64,000 nucleotides of DNA, from contig NZ_BMRA01000009.1 of the NCBI RefSeq assembly GCF_014648395.1, forward strand, positions 211,744 to 275,743, written 5' to 3'. Numbering within the stretch: the first letter of the stretch is position 1; each line of letters opens with the position of its first letter. Positions 1 to 9,000 of the stretch are shown in pieces. The translations under genes and the position numbers were made by a program. The DNA is from Micromonospora fulviviridis (GTDB lineage: Bacteria; Actinomycetota; Actinomycetes; Mycobacteriales; Micromonosporaceae). The notes under the pieces were generated by a model, which ran no database searches, was not told the DNA's origin, and saw only the letters and a list, made by a program, of their open reading frames with translations.

Positions 1-209
1 CCGCTCGGCACCGGGTCGAGCCCATGGTCGTCCCGGGTCGACGCCACCGAGGCGATGCCGATCCGGTAGCCGTCCAGCGTCAGGTCGACGTGGATCGGCG
101 GGCCGTCGGCGGGCACCCGGAAGGTCTCGGTGAAGCCCAGCCCGGCGTAGAAGGCGGCGGCCCGGGACACGTCCTCGCTGAACAGGATCACCTGCGGGGT
201 GCGGAACAT
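1..209 (-). CDS. VOC family (glyoxalase/bleomycin-resistance fold) protein, 3' part missing
   Basis: The minus-strand translation begins MFRTPQVILFSEDVSRAA and runs off the left edge of the window, so only the N-terminal 69 or so residues are visible. The opening beta strand, followed by AAAFYAGLGFTET, is the typical first half of a vicinal-oxygen-chelate module, in which a strand leads into a helix ending in F-Y-x-x-L-G-F. A GTG two codons upstream (position 215) is an alternative start. VOC proteins are small cytoplasmic metalloenzymes or resistance proteins; the substrate cannot be told from this fragment. It lies downstream of dinB on the same strand with a short gap. The fold assignment is fairly sure, the function unknown. 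Confidence 0.75.
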   Translation of the reverse strand, partial: MFRTPQVILFSEDVSRAAAFYAGLGFTETFRVPADGPPIHVDLTLDGYRIGIASVASTRDDHGLDPVPS

Positions 210-231
210 CGACACGGCCGGACCCTACCCG

Positions 232-1425
232 TCAGTCGGGCAGCCGGGGCATCTCGAACCCCGGGTCGCGGCCGAGGAGGACGCCGCGGGTCAGCGCCCG
301 CGACCCGAACCGGTCCCGCACCGCGTCCACGGCGGCGTCCAGCGCGGGCCCCGGGTCGGGGGTGAACGGCAGGGTGAGCTGCACGTGCCCGTCGTCCAGG
401 TTGCCGACGGCGACCCCGATCAGCGTGACGCCCCGGGTCTCGATCTCGGGCAGCGCGGCGCGCAGCAGCGACCGGGCGGCGGCCCGCAGCGGCGCGGTCT
501 GCGCGGTCGGCTTGTCCAGGGTGTGCGCGCGGGTGGCGCGGGTGTAGTCGGCGAAACGCAGCCGCAGGGTCACGGTGCGGCCGGTGCGCCGGGCCGCCCG
601 CAGCCGCCCGGTGACCCGGTCGACCAGCCCGGCCAGCACGGCGTCCAGCTCGGCGGGGGAGTGCGGCTCACGGCCCAGCGCGTGCTGGGCCCCCATCGAG
701 GAGCGCCGCCGCCCGACCTGCACGGCGCGCGGGTCGCGGTTGTGGGCGAGGGCGTGCAGGTGGCGGCCGGCGCCCGCGCCGAGCAGCGACACCAGGGTCG
801 GCTCGTCCAGCCGGGCCACCTGCCCGACCGTACGCAGGCCCCGCTCGCGCAGCTTCGCGGCGGTGACCGGGCCGACGCCCCACAGCCGCTCCACCGGCAG
901 GGGGTGCAGGAAGGCCAGCTCGCCCTCCGGCGCGACGACCAGCAGGCCGTCCGGCTTGGCCACCCCGCTGGCCACCTTGGCGAGGAACTTGGTCCGGGCC
1001 ACCCCGACGGTGATCGGCAGGCCGACCTGCCGGCGGACCTCCCGGCGCAGCTCCGCCGCGATCCCGACGGGCGGACCGACCAGCCGGCGCAGCCCGCCCA
1101 CGTCGAGGAACGCCTCGTCGATGCTGAGCCCCTCGACCAGCGGGGTGGTCCGCCGGAAGATCTCGAACACCGCCCGGCTGGCCTCCGTGTAGGCGGCCAT
1201 CCGGGGCGGCACCACGACGGCGTCCGGGCAGAGCCGCCGGGCCTGCCGGCCGCCCATGGCGCTGCGCACCCCGCGCGCCTTCGCCTCGTAGCTGGCGGCG
1301 AGGACCACGCCGCCGCCGACGATCACCGGACGGCCGCGCAGCCGGGGATCGTCGCGCTGCTCGACCGAGGCGTAGAACGCGTCCAGGTCGGCGTGCAGGA
1401 TGGTGGCCTCGCTCGACACCAGCAC
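232..1425 (-). CDS. dinB: DNA polymerase IV (Y-family translesion polymerase)
   Basis: This is a Y-family error-prone polymerase that copies past damaged template bases. The palm motifs are intact: HADLDAFYASVEQ near residues 11-23, with the first metal-binding Asp at 13, and SIDEAFLD near 101-108, supplying the catalytic Asp-Glu pair. LWGVGPVTAAKLRERGL is the helix-hairpin-helix thumb, and a little-finger domain follows. The length (397 aa) is usual for the family. I see no clear beta-clamp-binding tail, although QLTLPF near residue 350 resembles the QLxLF clamp-binding motif. Start: GTG at 1425 is the longest choice, and a GTG two codons in (1419) is equally plausible because an SOS box lies only 5 bp upstream of 1425. 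Damage-induced expression is inferred from that box. Confidence 0.95.
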   Translation of the reverse strand: MLVSSEATILHADLDAFYASVEQRDDPRLRGRPVIVGGGVVLAASYEAKARGVRSAMGGRQARRLCPDAVVVPPRMAAYTEASRAVFEIFRRTTPLVEGLSIDEAFLDVGGLRRLVGPPVGIAAELRREVRRQVGLPITVGVARTKFLAKVASGVAKPDGLLVVAPEGELAFLHPLPVERLWGVGPVTAAKLRERGLRTVGQVARLDEPTLVSLLGAGAGRHLHALAHNRDPRAVQVGRRRSSMGAQHALGREPHSPAELDAVLAGLVDRVTGRLRAARRTGRTVTLRLRFADYTRATRAHTLDKPTAQTAPLRAAARSLLRAALPEIETRGVTLIGVAVGNLDDGHVQLTLPFTPDPGPALDAAVDAVRDRFGSRALTRGVLLGRDPGFEMPRLPD

Positions 1426-1429
1426 ATGT

Positions 1430-1445
1430 TCGCACAGATGTTCGA
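1430..1445 (-). promoter_or_regulatory. LexA/SOS box upstream of dinB
   Basis: On the minus strand the sequence reads TCGAACATCTGTGCGA. This matches the actinobacterial SOS operator TCGAAC-N4-GTTCGA at all but one base (T to G in the right half). It sits immediately 5' of the dinB start, where LexA binding would block transcription. The motif is seen directly; LexA control is inferred from the known consensus. Confidence 0.8.
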
Positions 1446-1457
1446 ACGCCGGGCCGG

Positions 1458-2375
1458 TCAGGGCATGCTGACCGCGAGTTTGCCCAGGGCGCCGGAGAAC
1501 TCCGTGAGGGCCCGGGGCACCTCGTCCAGGTCGTAGCGGCGGTCGACCGGCACCCGGACCCGGCCGGCCAGCACGTCGTCGGCGAGCCGGTCGAGCGTCC
1601 TCCGCTCCGGCCTGCCGAAGATCGAGACGGCCGCCGGGTGCTGGTCGGGGCCGAAGCCGATGGTGGAGGCCAGCCGCCCGCCGGCGGCGAGCAGCCCCGC
1701 CAGCGGCGCCCCGTCACCGGCCAGGTGCACCACCGCCGGGACGCCGTCCGGCGCGAGCGCCCGCACCTGCCCGGTCAGGTCGCCGGTGTAGTCGACCACC
1801 TCGGCGGCGCCCAGGTCCCGGACGAAGTCGGTGGCGGGGCCGGGGCGGGCGGTGGCGACGACCCGGGCGCCGGCCAGCCGGGCGTACTGCACGGCCAGCG
1901 CGCCGACGCCGCCGGTCGCCCCGGCCACGAGCACCGTGTCGTCCGGCCGGACGGCCAGCGCGTCGAGCGCGTCGAGGGCGGTGACTCCGGCCAGCCCCAG
2001 CACGCCCGCGGTGGACAGCTCGACGCCGTCGGGGACGCGGGTGATGCCGTCCGCGCCGCCGACGGTCACGTACTCGGCCCACGTGCCCTCGCCCAGGTAG
2101 GGACGCATGAGCACACCGAACACCGCCTCGCCGACACGGAACGGGCTGGTGCCGCCGATGGCCTCGACCTCGCCGGCGAAGTCCTTGCCGAGCACGACCG
2201 GGTACCGGTAGTCCATCGACCCGCGCATCATCCCGGCCGCCGCCTTCCGGTCGAAGGCGTTGACCGAGGACGCCCGCACCCGGACCAGCACCTCGTCCGG
2301 GCCGGGGCTGGGCCGGGCCACGTCGTCCCGGGCGGCCGGCGCCGCCCCGTCCCGGTCGAGAGTGATCGCCCACAT
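1458..2375 (-). CDS. NADP-dependent medium-chain oxidoreductase (quinone-reductase-like)
   Basis: This 305-residue protein belongs to the zinc-independent quinone oxidoreductase branch of the medium-chain dehydrogenase/reductase family. The N-terminal GroES-like domain contains VRVRASSVNAFDRK and VVLGKDFAGEVEAIG. The Rossmann domain contains VLVAGATGGVGALAVQYARL, the AGATGGVG nucleotide-binding loop characteristic of the branch, and no structural zinc cysteine cluster is present. Such enzymes reduce quinones or enones with NADPH; the actual substrate is not predictable. The ATG is preceded by GAGGAGGGA. A stress-type promoter lies about 60 bp upstream (2433-2457), suggesting an oxidative or general stress role. 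It is monocistronic or weakly linked to dinB. Confidence 0.9.
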   Translation of the reverse strand: MWAITLDRDGAAPAARDDVARPSPGPDEVLVRVRASSVNAFDRKAAAGMMRGSMDYRYPVVLGKDFAGEVEAIGGTSPFRVGEAVFGVLMRPYLGEGTWAEYVTVGGADGITRVPDGVELSTAGVLGLAGVTALDALDALAVRPDDTVLVAGATGGVGALAVQYARLAGARVVATARPGPATDFVRDLGAAEVVDYTGDLTGQVRALAPDGVPAVVHLAGDGAPLAGLLAAGGRLASTIGFGPDQHPAAVSIFGRPERRTLDRLADDVLAGRVRVPVDRRYDLDEVPRALTEFSGALGKLAVSMP

Positions 2376-2432
2376 CCGCTCTTCCCTCCTCGTGCGCCGG
2401 TGGCGCCCAGTCGGCCACCGGGCCGGGGCGGG

Positions 2433-2457
2433 TTTCCCGGCGGGGGAGCGGCTACAC
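2433..2457 (-). promoter_or_regulatory. Stress-sigma (SigB-type) promoter candidate for the oxidoreductase
   Basis: The minus strand reads GTGTAG, then 13 bases, then GGGAAA. This fits the actinobacterial sigma-B-type pattern GNNT-N14-16-GGGTA-like, with GTGT and GGGAAA separated by 15 bases. The same hexamers and the same 13-base spacer occur at 3019-3043 and 5199-5223. The site is in non-coding DNA about 58 bp 5' of the start at 2375. Confidence 0.6.
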
Positions 2458-2488
2458 CCGGCCGGGCGCCGGACGGGCGCCCCGAGGA

Positions 2489-2983
2489 TCAGGCGCCGCG
2501 GGCACGCGGCCGGCGGGACAGCGAACTCGGCGCGTTCACGCCCGCACCGTCACTCACGCTCATCCCCAGCCGTTCGACCAGCTCGCCGCCCAGCCAGCCG
2601 GTGAAACCGGCCAGCACGATGCCGGCGAAGCTGCACACCAGCGCACCGGCGTTCGGGTCCCAGTTGTCGGCGCCCCGGCGCAGCAGCCAGCTCACCGCGA
2701 ACAGCACCAGCACGACCACGTTGCCGAGGCCGTGCACCGCGCCGACCCGCTTGGCGCGGGTGCCGGCCGGGATGGCCGACCAGTCGATCAGGCCGAACAC
2801 CGCCGCGACCAGGCCGCCGATCACGCCGGCGGCGATGGTGTACGCGGCGGAGACCTGGAAGCCCGTCCGGTCGGTGATCAGGTACAGGATGTCGAAGATC
2901 ACCGAGGTGGCGAGCAGTCCGAGCGGGAACACGATCAGGATGGGGTGGATCGCATGCCCCATCGACTTCGCGCGACTCTCCAT
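2489..2983 (-). CDS. DUF2231 four-helix membrane protein
   Basis: This 164-residue integral membrane protein has four predicted transmembrane segments, around residues 14-35, 44-66, 82-103 and 115-137. It begins with the family's typical AIHPILIVFPLGLL motif (conserved His-Pro) and has HGLGNVVVLVLF in the third helix, as in DUF2231 proteins. Some DUF2231 members carry haem or are fused to Rieske or cytochrome domains, but no biochemical role is established for the stand-alone form. The start has a purine-rich ribosome site (GAAGGAAGGA). Its own stress-type promoter (3019-3043) overlaps the end of the upstream gene, so it can be expressed separately from the debranching enzyme. Confidence 0.85.
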   Translation of the reverse strand: MESRAKSMGHAIHPILIVFPLGLLATSVIFDILYLITDRTGFQVSAAYTIAAGVIGGLVAAVFGLIDWSAIPAGTRAKRVGAVHGLGNVVVLVLFAVSWLLRRGADNWDPNAGALVCSFAGIVLAGFTGWLGGELVERLGMSVSDGAGVNAPSSLSRRPRARGA

Positions 2984-3018
2984 GCCGGTCCTTCCTTCTC
3001 GGCCCCAGGCGCCGCCGG

Positions 3019-3043
3019 TTTCCCCGCCCGGCGCCGACTACAC
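3019..3043 (-). promoter_or_regulatory. Stress-sigma (SigB-type) promoter candidate for the DUF2231 gene
   Basis: GTGTAG-N13-GGGAAA lies on the minus strand about 36 bp before the start at 2983. The last three bases of the -35 hexamer GTGTAG are the TAG stop codon of the upstream debranching gene, so promoter and stop are shared. It has the same hexamers and spacing as 2433-2457 and 5199-5223. Confidence 0.6.
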
Positions 3044-5188
3044 CTGCCGGCGGGCGAGGGCGATCGCCTGCCGGGGCGGGCGGCGGACCACGGCCAGCCG
3101 GTCGCCGCGTACCCGCACCGAGGTCCGCCCGCCCCGCCGGCGCCGCACCGTCAGGTCCACCGTCGCGCCGCCCACCCGTACGCCCTCCAGCCGCAGGTCG
3201 GGCAGCCACGCGGGCAGGTGCGGGTCGATGAGGACCGTGCGCAGCGGCGCGGCCGGACGCATCCCAAGCAGGGCCTGGACCAGGGCCACCACCGCGCTGG
3301 CCGACCACGCCTGCGGGGAGCACGAGTTCGGGTAGACGCCGGGGTGCGGGTGGGCGGCGTCCCGGGGCAGCCCGCTGAGCACCTCCGGCAGCCGGTGCTC
3401 CGCGAACAGCGCCGCGGCGCCGACCATGCCCTCGGCCAGCCGGTGCAGGTGCGGCCAGCAGCCGTACCGGGCCAACCCCAGGCCGATGGTGCCCGCCTCC
3501 ACGGGCCAGACGCTGCCCCGGTGGTAGCTGAACGGGTTGTAGGCCGGGTGCTCCGCCGACAGGGTCCGCACCCCCCAGCCGCTGAACATGTCCGGGGCGA
3601 GCAGCCGGTCGGCCACCTTCTCGGCGACCCGGGTGGGGACGATGCCGGTGGCGAGGAGGTGACCGTCGTTGGAATTGGTCGAGCGGACCGGCCGCCGGTC
3701 CGGCCCCAGCGCCATGGCGTAGCAGCCCCGGTCGGGCAGCCAGTACGCCCGGTGGAACCGCCGGCGCAGCCCCCGGGCCCGGGCCAGCAGGGCGGCGCCC
3801 CGGGCCGGGTGCCCGGTGACGGTGAACACCACGGCGGCGTGCCGCAGGGCGGCGTACCAGTAGCCCTGAAGCTCGCTGCTGGCGATCGGGTTCGGCACCA
3901 CCTCGCCCCGCTCGTCGACGATCGCCGTGTCCGAGTCCTTCCAGCCCTGGTTCTTCAGCCCGCCCGGGGAGCGGCAGTGGTAGTCGAGGAAGCCGTCGCC
4001 GTCCGGGTCGCCGTACCGGTCGATCCACTCCAGCACCCGGCCCGCCGTGGGCAGCAGGTCCCGCACCGTGTCGAGGTCGCCGGTCCAGGCCAGGTACTGG
4101 CCGAGGAAGATCAGGAAGTCCGGGGCGGTGGACCAGTCGCCGTAGTAGGCGCCGTAGGGGTTCAGCCCGAGCAGGGAGACCGGCCCCTGCCGGGCCTCGT
4201 GCAGCGGCTTGCCGGGTTCCTCGTCCCGCCAGTCGTCCATCCGTTGCCCCAGGTGCCGGGCGTTGAGCCGGAGGCTGTCGGCCAGCATGGTGGGGCCGGC
4301 CAGCAGCGCCTGCCAGGAGGCGGTCATCGTGTCCCGGCCGAAGATCTCCTGGTAGATGGGGAGGCCGGCGATCGGCGCCGCCGGGCCGGCCGGCTCGCCG
4401 AGCGGCAGCACGGCCAGGTCGCGCACGGCGCACCGCCAGGCCGCCGTGACGTCGAAGTTGCTGCTGGACAGCCGGGCCAGCTCGGCGTCCAGCCGGGTCC
4501 GGGCCCGGGCGGCCGGGTCGTCGGGCTCGGCGAAGGTGGCCGGGGGCGCGGGCAGCCGGGTCCCGTCGAAGACCGGTTCGACCAGGAGGTCCGCCCCGGC
4601 GCTGCCGCCCGGCGGCACCACCAGGTCGACGGTGAACCCTCCGTCGGCGTACGCCACCGGGGCGTCGGCGCGCAGCCGGATCGCCACCGCGCGGTCCAGC
4701 CCCTCGTGCCGGTAGGTGAGCAGCAGCTCGGCCGCGTCGGGGTCCCACCCGGCCGCCACCCCGCCGACCTGGAGCCGGCGGCCCGCCTCGGCCTCGCTCG
4801 TGTCGGCGAAGTCCGCCTCGACCGCCACCACGAGGCGGAACCGCAGCGGCCGTGCGGCGTAGCTGACCACGGTGTACCGGCTGCGCAGCCCGGGGCCGAC
4901 GAACCGCGCGACGGTCAGGTACGCGGCCCGCGACGGCAGCGCCTCCCCGTCGCCCAGCTCGGCGTAGGAGAGCTGGGCGTGCCCGCCCACGTTGGCGGTG
5001 GCGAACGGCACCGGCTCGCGGCCGTCCACGGTGATCCGCTCCCAGCGGAGCACCCGGGTGTTGCGGGCGAAGAAGCCCTGCGGGTCGGCCCCGGCGATCC
5101 CGCCGCGGACGTCGGTGACCAGGGTGCTCCACCCGCTCGCGACGTAGAGCAGGTCGGGCCGGACGCGCAGGTTGCCCACCCAGGTCAT
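3038..5188 (-). CDS. Glycogen debranching N-terminal domain protein / amylo-alpha-1,6-glucosidase-like (GH133-type)
   Basis: This is a 716-residue cytoplasmic protein with no signal peptide. Residues from about 10 to 210 form the beta-rich glycogen-debranching N-terminal domain (for example GFFARNTRVLRWERI). From about 240 to 700 there is an (alpha/alpha)6 barrel. Barrel motifs are visible: IFGRDTMTASWQALL, NPYGAYYGDWSTAPDFL, the catalytic-region loop LKNQGWKDSDTAIVDERG and HRGSVWPVEAG. The family hydrolyses alpha-1,6 branch linkages or related glucosides; related actinobacterial proteins are linked to stress and storage carbohydrate metabolism. The -10 of a matched stress promoter ends only about 10 bp before the ATG, implying a nearly leaderless mRNA. 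The exact substrate is uncertain. Confidence 0.85.
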   Translation of the reverse strand: MTWVGNLRVRPDLLYVASGWSTLVTDVRGGIAGADPQGFFARNTRVLRWERITVDGREPVPFATANVGGHAQLSYAELGDGEALPSRAAYLTVARFVGPGLRSRYTVVSYAARPLRFRLVVAVEADFADTSEAEAGRRLQVGGVAAGWDPDAAELLLTYRHEGLDRAVAIRLRADAPVAYADGGFTVDLVVPPGGSAGADLLVEPVFDGTRLPAPPATFAEPDDPAARARTRLDAELARLSSSNFDVTAAWRCAVRDLAVLPLGEPAGPAAPIAGLPIYQEIFGRDTMTASWQALLAGPTMLADSLRLNARHLGQRMDDWRDEEPGKPLHEARQGPVSLLGLNPYGAYYGDWSTAPDFLIFLGQYLAWTGDLDTVRDLLPTAGRVLEWIDRYGDPDGDGFLDYHCRSPGGLKNQGWKDSDTAIVDERGEVVPNPIASSELQGYWYAALRHAAVVFTVTGHPARGAALLARARGLRRRFHRAYWLPDRGCYAMALGPDRRPVRSTNSNDGHLLATGIVPTRVAEKVADRLLAPDMFSGWGVRTLSAEHPAYNPFSYHRGSVWPVEAGTIGLGLARYGCWPHLHRLAEGMVGAAALFAEHRLPEVLSGLPRDAAHPHPGVYPNSCSPQAWSASAVVALVQALLGMRPAAPLRTVLIDPHLPAWLPDLRLEGVRVGGATVDLTVRRRRGGRTSVRVRGDRLAVVRRPPRQAIALARRQV

Positions 5189-5198
5189 CGGCCCGCCG

Positions 5199-5223
5199 TT
5201 ACCCCTTCCCGCTCCCGCTACAC
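5199..5223 (-). promoter_or_regulatory. Stress-sigma (SigB-type) promoter candidate for the debranching enzyme
   Basis: GTGTAG-N13-GGGTAA lies on the minus strand in the 40-bp gap between the FetB stop and the debranching ATG at 5188. This copy carries the canonical GGGTAA -10. The very short distance to the ATG would give a 5' leader of only a few bases. Confidence 0.65.
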
Positions 5224-5228
5224 CCGGC

Positions 5229-5975
5229 TCAGGGCCCGGTGCGGGCCCGGTCCCGGACGAGCAGCTCGACGGCCACCGCGATCGCCACCGCCTCCACGGC
5301 CAGCAGGGTGAGCAGGATCAGCAGCTGGGTGGCCCCGGCGCGGACCGGCCCGGCCCCGCCGAGCAGCACCCCGACGAACGCGCCGGGCAGGGTGACCAGC
5401 CCGACCGTGCGGGTCTGGTCCAGCGCCGGGACGAGGGCCTGCCCGGCGGCCGGGCGGCAGATCTCCAGCGCGGCGTCGCGGGGGAGCAGCCCCAGGGCCA
5501 GCCCGGCCTCGTACTCGCCGTGCCGGGCGCGCAGCTCGTCGAGGGTACGCCGGCCGGCCAGGCTGGTGGCGGTCATCGCCCCGCCGATCAGGATGCCGGC
5601 GGTGGGCAGCACCACGAGCGGGGTCGCCGGCAGGGCCCGGCTGGCCAGGAGCACGGCCAGGCTGGGCGCCACGCCGGCCGCGATGGCCAGCGGGGCGACC
5701 CGGGCCGGCGCCCCGGCCCCGACCCGCCGGCGCGCGGTGAGGGCGGCGACGACGTACATGAGCAGCACGAACGCGGCGGTGCTCCACCAGGCGCGGAGGA
5801 CGGCGACGATGACCAGCGAGACGGCGCCGAGCTGGACGGTGGCCCGGGCCGCCGCGGTGAGCACGGTCCGGGCCCGGCCGAGCCCGGCCAGCCGCAGCAC
5901 GGCGGCGCCGGCCAGGGTGAGCGCGGTGAGCGCCACGACGAGCGCCGGGCCGATCGGTACCGTGCCGCCGCCCAC
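5229..5975 (-). CDS. FetB/UPF0014-type ABC transporter permease
   Basis: This 248-residue integral membrane protein has about seven hydrophobic segments. It matches the UPF0014 (YbbM/FetB) family: early RATVQLGAVSLVIVAVLRAW, the long soluble loop with GGAMTATSLAGRRTLDELRARHGEYEAGLALG, and a terminal LPGAFVGVLLGGAGPVRAG motif. In E. coli, FetAB is an iron-homeostasis ABC exporter. The ATPase partner (FetA) is not adjacent here, so it must be encoded elsewhere or be shared. An ATG three codons into the protein, or another upstream start, cannot be excluded. Family assignment is confident; the metal role is by analogy only. Confidence 0.82.
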   Translation of the reverse strand: MGGGTVPIGPALVVALTALTLAGAAVLRLAGLGRARTVLTAAARATVQLGAVSLVIVAVLRAWWSTAAFVLLMYVVAALTARRRVGAGAPARVAPLAIAAGVAPSLAVLLASRALPATPLVVLPTAGILIGGAMTATSLAGRRTLDELRARHGEYEAGLALGLLPRDAALEICRPAAGQALVPALDQTRTVGLVTLPGAFVGVLLGGAGPVRAGATQLLILLTLLAVEAVAIAVAVELLVRDRARTGP

Positions 5976-5995
5976 CCGACGACCTTATGCCCGGT

Positions 5996-6028
5996 GGCCG
6001 GCCGGCGGGTGGCGCCCGCCGGCCGGCC
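5996..6028 (-). terminator. Hairpin terminator downstream of the acylase gene
   Basis: A perfect 14-bp inverted repeat (GGCCGGCCGGCGGG and its complement) flanks a 5-base loop. It lies 8 bp past the stop of the penicillin-acylase gene and upstream of FetB, both on the minus strand. There is no T-run, as is common for actinomycete terminators. Confidence 0.75.
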
Positions 6029-6035
6029 GCGGGTG

Positions 6036-9000
6036 TCACCGGCCGTAGACCTCGAACTCGTAGAGCGAGAAGCCGTACGAGGTGGCCCGCTTGACCCCGT
6101 ACACCCGCACGAAGCGGGCGCTGACCGGGGCGAGGGTGACGTTGTCCGTCCCGCCGTTGCCGGCGGTGGTGCTGAACACCGTCTGCCAGGTGCCGCCGTC
6201 CGGGGAGACCTCGATCCGGTACGCGCTGCCGTACGCGGCCTCCCAGCGCAGCACCACCCGGCCGACCGTGCGGGCCGCGCCGAGGTCCACCCGGATCCAC
6301 TGGTTGTCGTTGTAGCTGCTGGACCAGCGGCTGCCGAGGCTGCCGTCGACCGCCTTGTCCGGGGTGTGGCTGGTGAGGAACTGGGTGCTCGACGCGGTCG
6401 CTGGGCGCCCCTGGGCCAGGTTGGTGACGTCGTCGCCGCGGCGCGCCGGGAACGAGACGACCTGCTGGTAGGTGGGGCGGTTCTGCCAGGCGATCAGCGG
6501 GTGGGTGATGCCGCCGAGCCCGGACTGGGCGATGGCGTCGGCGCACCACTGGTCGCCCGCCCCGCAGGACTTGTCGGCCGGGTACACGGTGGCGGCCGGC
6601 ACGGCGGCCGCCTGGGCGAGGGTGTCGAGCAGGCTCTGCCGGCAGGTCCCGAGGTTGCCGCCGCCGCAGTACGTCCGGCCCAGCCCGCCGGCAACCGGGT
6701 CGCCGAGCACGGTGCGGATGTCCTTGTCGACGTAGCCCCACCAGCCGTACTGGAACGAGGAGCCCTTGTGTGGCTGGCCCTGCGCCGCCCAGACGGCGCT
6801 GCCGTCGCGCCCGCCGTTCTGGCCGCCGGACGGCGCCTCGTTCACCTCGATGGCGTCCACCAGCGCGGCGTAGAGGTCGGGCCCGAGGCCGGGCCGGAAC
6901 TCCGCGGCGGCCAGCAGCGGCCACCAGGCGTCGAAGATGCGGATGGCGTCGGCGTGCTGGTAGACCTTGGACCCGGCGGCGGTCTCCACCCGCCGGGCGC
7001 CGGCCTGCTGCCAGGCCCGCAGCTTGGTCACCGCGTCGGCCAGCGTCGGGTCGGTGACCGGTGCGCTGCCGAGCACCCGCAGCAGGTCGCCGAGGACCTG
7101 CTGGCCGCGCAGGTCGGTGACCGCGGCGTCGGCCATGATCCGGACGACGTCGGCCCGGCCGAGCTTGCGCTGGGCGATCGCGGCGCGCACCGGGCCGTCG
7201 AGGAGCTGGCCGCGGTGCACGGAGCCGAAGCTGAAGTTGCCGTCGGCCGCGCCGAAGTCCCTGGCCTGCTTGTTGTTCCAGCTGACGTAGTAGTCCTGGT
7301 TGACCGACTGCGGGTGGGCGGCGGCCGGGGTGTAGGTGGCGGCGTTGGTGTCCGGGTCCCAGCCGACCCACTCGTTGGCCGCCTCGGCCCGGGTGGGCAG
7401 GTTGGGGTCGGCGGTGGACGGCCGGACCGGGTTCGACCCGGAGTTGAAGTAGGCCGCCTCGGTCGAGTTGACGTAGAACCAGTTGAAGGCGTAGCCGACG
7501 CTCGCGGCGGACTGCTGGAAGGCCGCCGCGGAGCCCATCGCGGCCGGGTCGTTGTACGCCTGGAAGCCGATCGCCGAGTCGGCCTCGTGCCGGTAGGTCG
7601 AGCGCAGCCTGGTGAAGGCGGTCGGCTGCCCGTTCACCAGCCCCCGGTACGCGACGAGCCCGTACCTCGTGCGCAGCGCGCGCAGCGTGTACGAGCCGGC
7701 CGGGGTGGAGTCGGCCAGGGTCGGCGACCAGGAGTTGGTGTGCTGGAGGACCTCCATGGCCACGCACTGCCCGTGCCACAGGTAGCGGTTCGACCCGAGC
7801 GTCGGGGCGCTGCCGTCGGTGGTGCACAGCGGCACCGCGTAGGTGTCGGTGAGGTCCTGGGCGGCGGAGGTGGCGCTCCACGCGTAGTCCTGGCCGCGGC
7901 CGAGCAGCACGTACAGGTTCAGCCCGGCGAAGGCGGCGCCGCGGGCGCTGACGCCCGGCCCCTGCAACTCCTGGAGCATGAGCAGCTGCGGGGCGAAGTA
8001 GCCGGTCTGCGGGCCGAACACGGCGACCGGGTTGCCGGTGGTGGTGTGCCGTCCGGAGACCACCACGGCGTTGGACATGCCGTGCGACCGCAGCCCGGCG
8101 AGGCCGCTGAGCAGCGGCTGCGTGCTGGTGCTGCCGCCGCCGACCCGGGCGGTGGTGGCCCCGCCGGTCTGGTCGTAGGCGAGCGGCTCGGCCACGACGC
8201 TCCCGGCGTCGGGGAGCACCGCGCCGGTCGCGCCGGCCGGGGTGGCGCCGTACGGGAAGCTCTGCCCGTCGTGCAGGGTGAGCACCGTCTCCGGGTCGTT
8301 CTGGGACCGGAACGCCTGCCAGACCCGGTCGCCCTCGTCTGTGCCGAACTTGGCCCGGGCGGCCACCCGGACCAGGGCGGACCGGATCTCTGAGCCGCCT
8401 CCGCCGCCGAACAGCCCGCCGATGACGCCGGCGGTGGCGATGAGGTCGGTCATGGTGAAGTGCTTCGGCTTGCCGGCGCCGGCCAGGACGTACTCGCCGG
8501 GGTAGTTGTCGGCGCTGATGGACTGGTCGATGTAGGCGTTGACGCCGGCGATGTAGTCGGTGACGTCGGTGTAGAGCTGCTGGCCGCGGGCGCCCTTCTG
8601 GCGCAGCGCGTCGACCTGGGCCTGGAGGTCCGCCTCGGTGTACGGAGAGTTGGCCCAGATGCTCTGCTCCAGCTCCCGGTTGCCCGGGGCGCCGCCCGCG
8701 AAGGAGGTGAGCGTGCCGCGGCCGGCGTGCCGCAGCAGGTCCATCACCCAGAGCCGGTCCTGCGCGCCGGCGTAGCCGGCGCCGAACATGGTGCCCGAGC
8801 GGGTGGTGCCGGTGATGTGCGGTACGCCGGTCGCCCGGTCCCGCACGATGGTGACGTCCGCCCGCGGCTGCACGGTGCTCTCCACCTGGGCGTCGGGCAC
8901 GCCGAACGAGGCGTCGTTGTAGAACTGCGCGATCTGCTCGTCGGTGAGCCCGGCGTAGCCGTAGACGAGGTTGGCGTACTCGTCGAGCTGGTCGCTCGAG

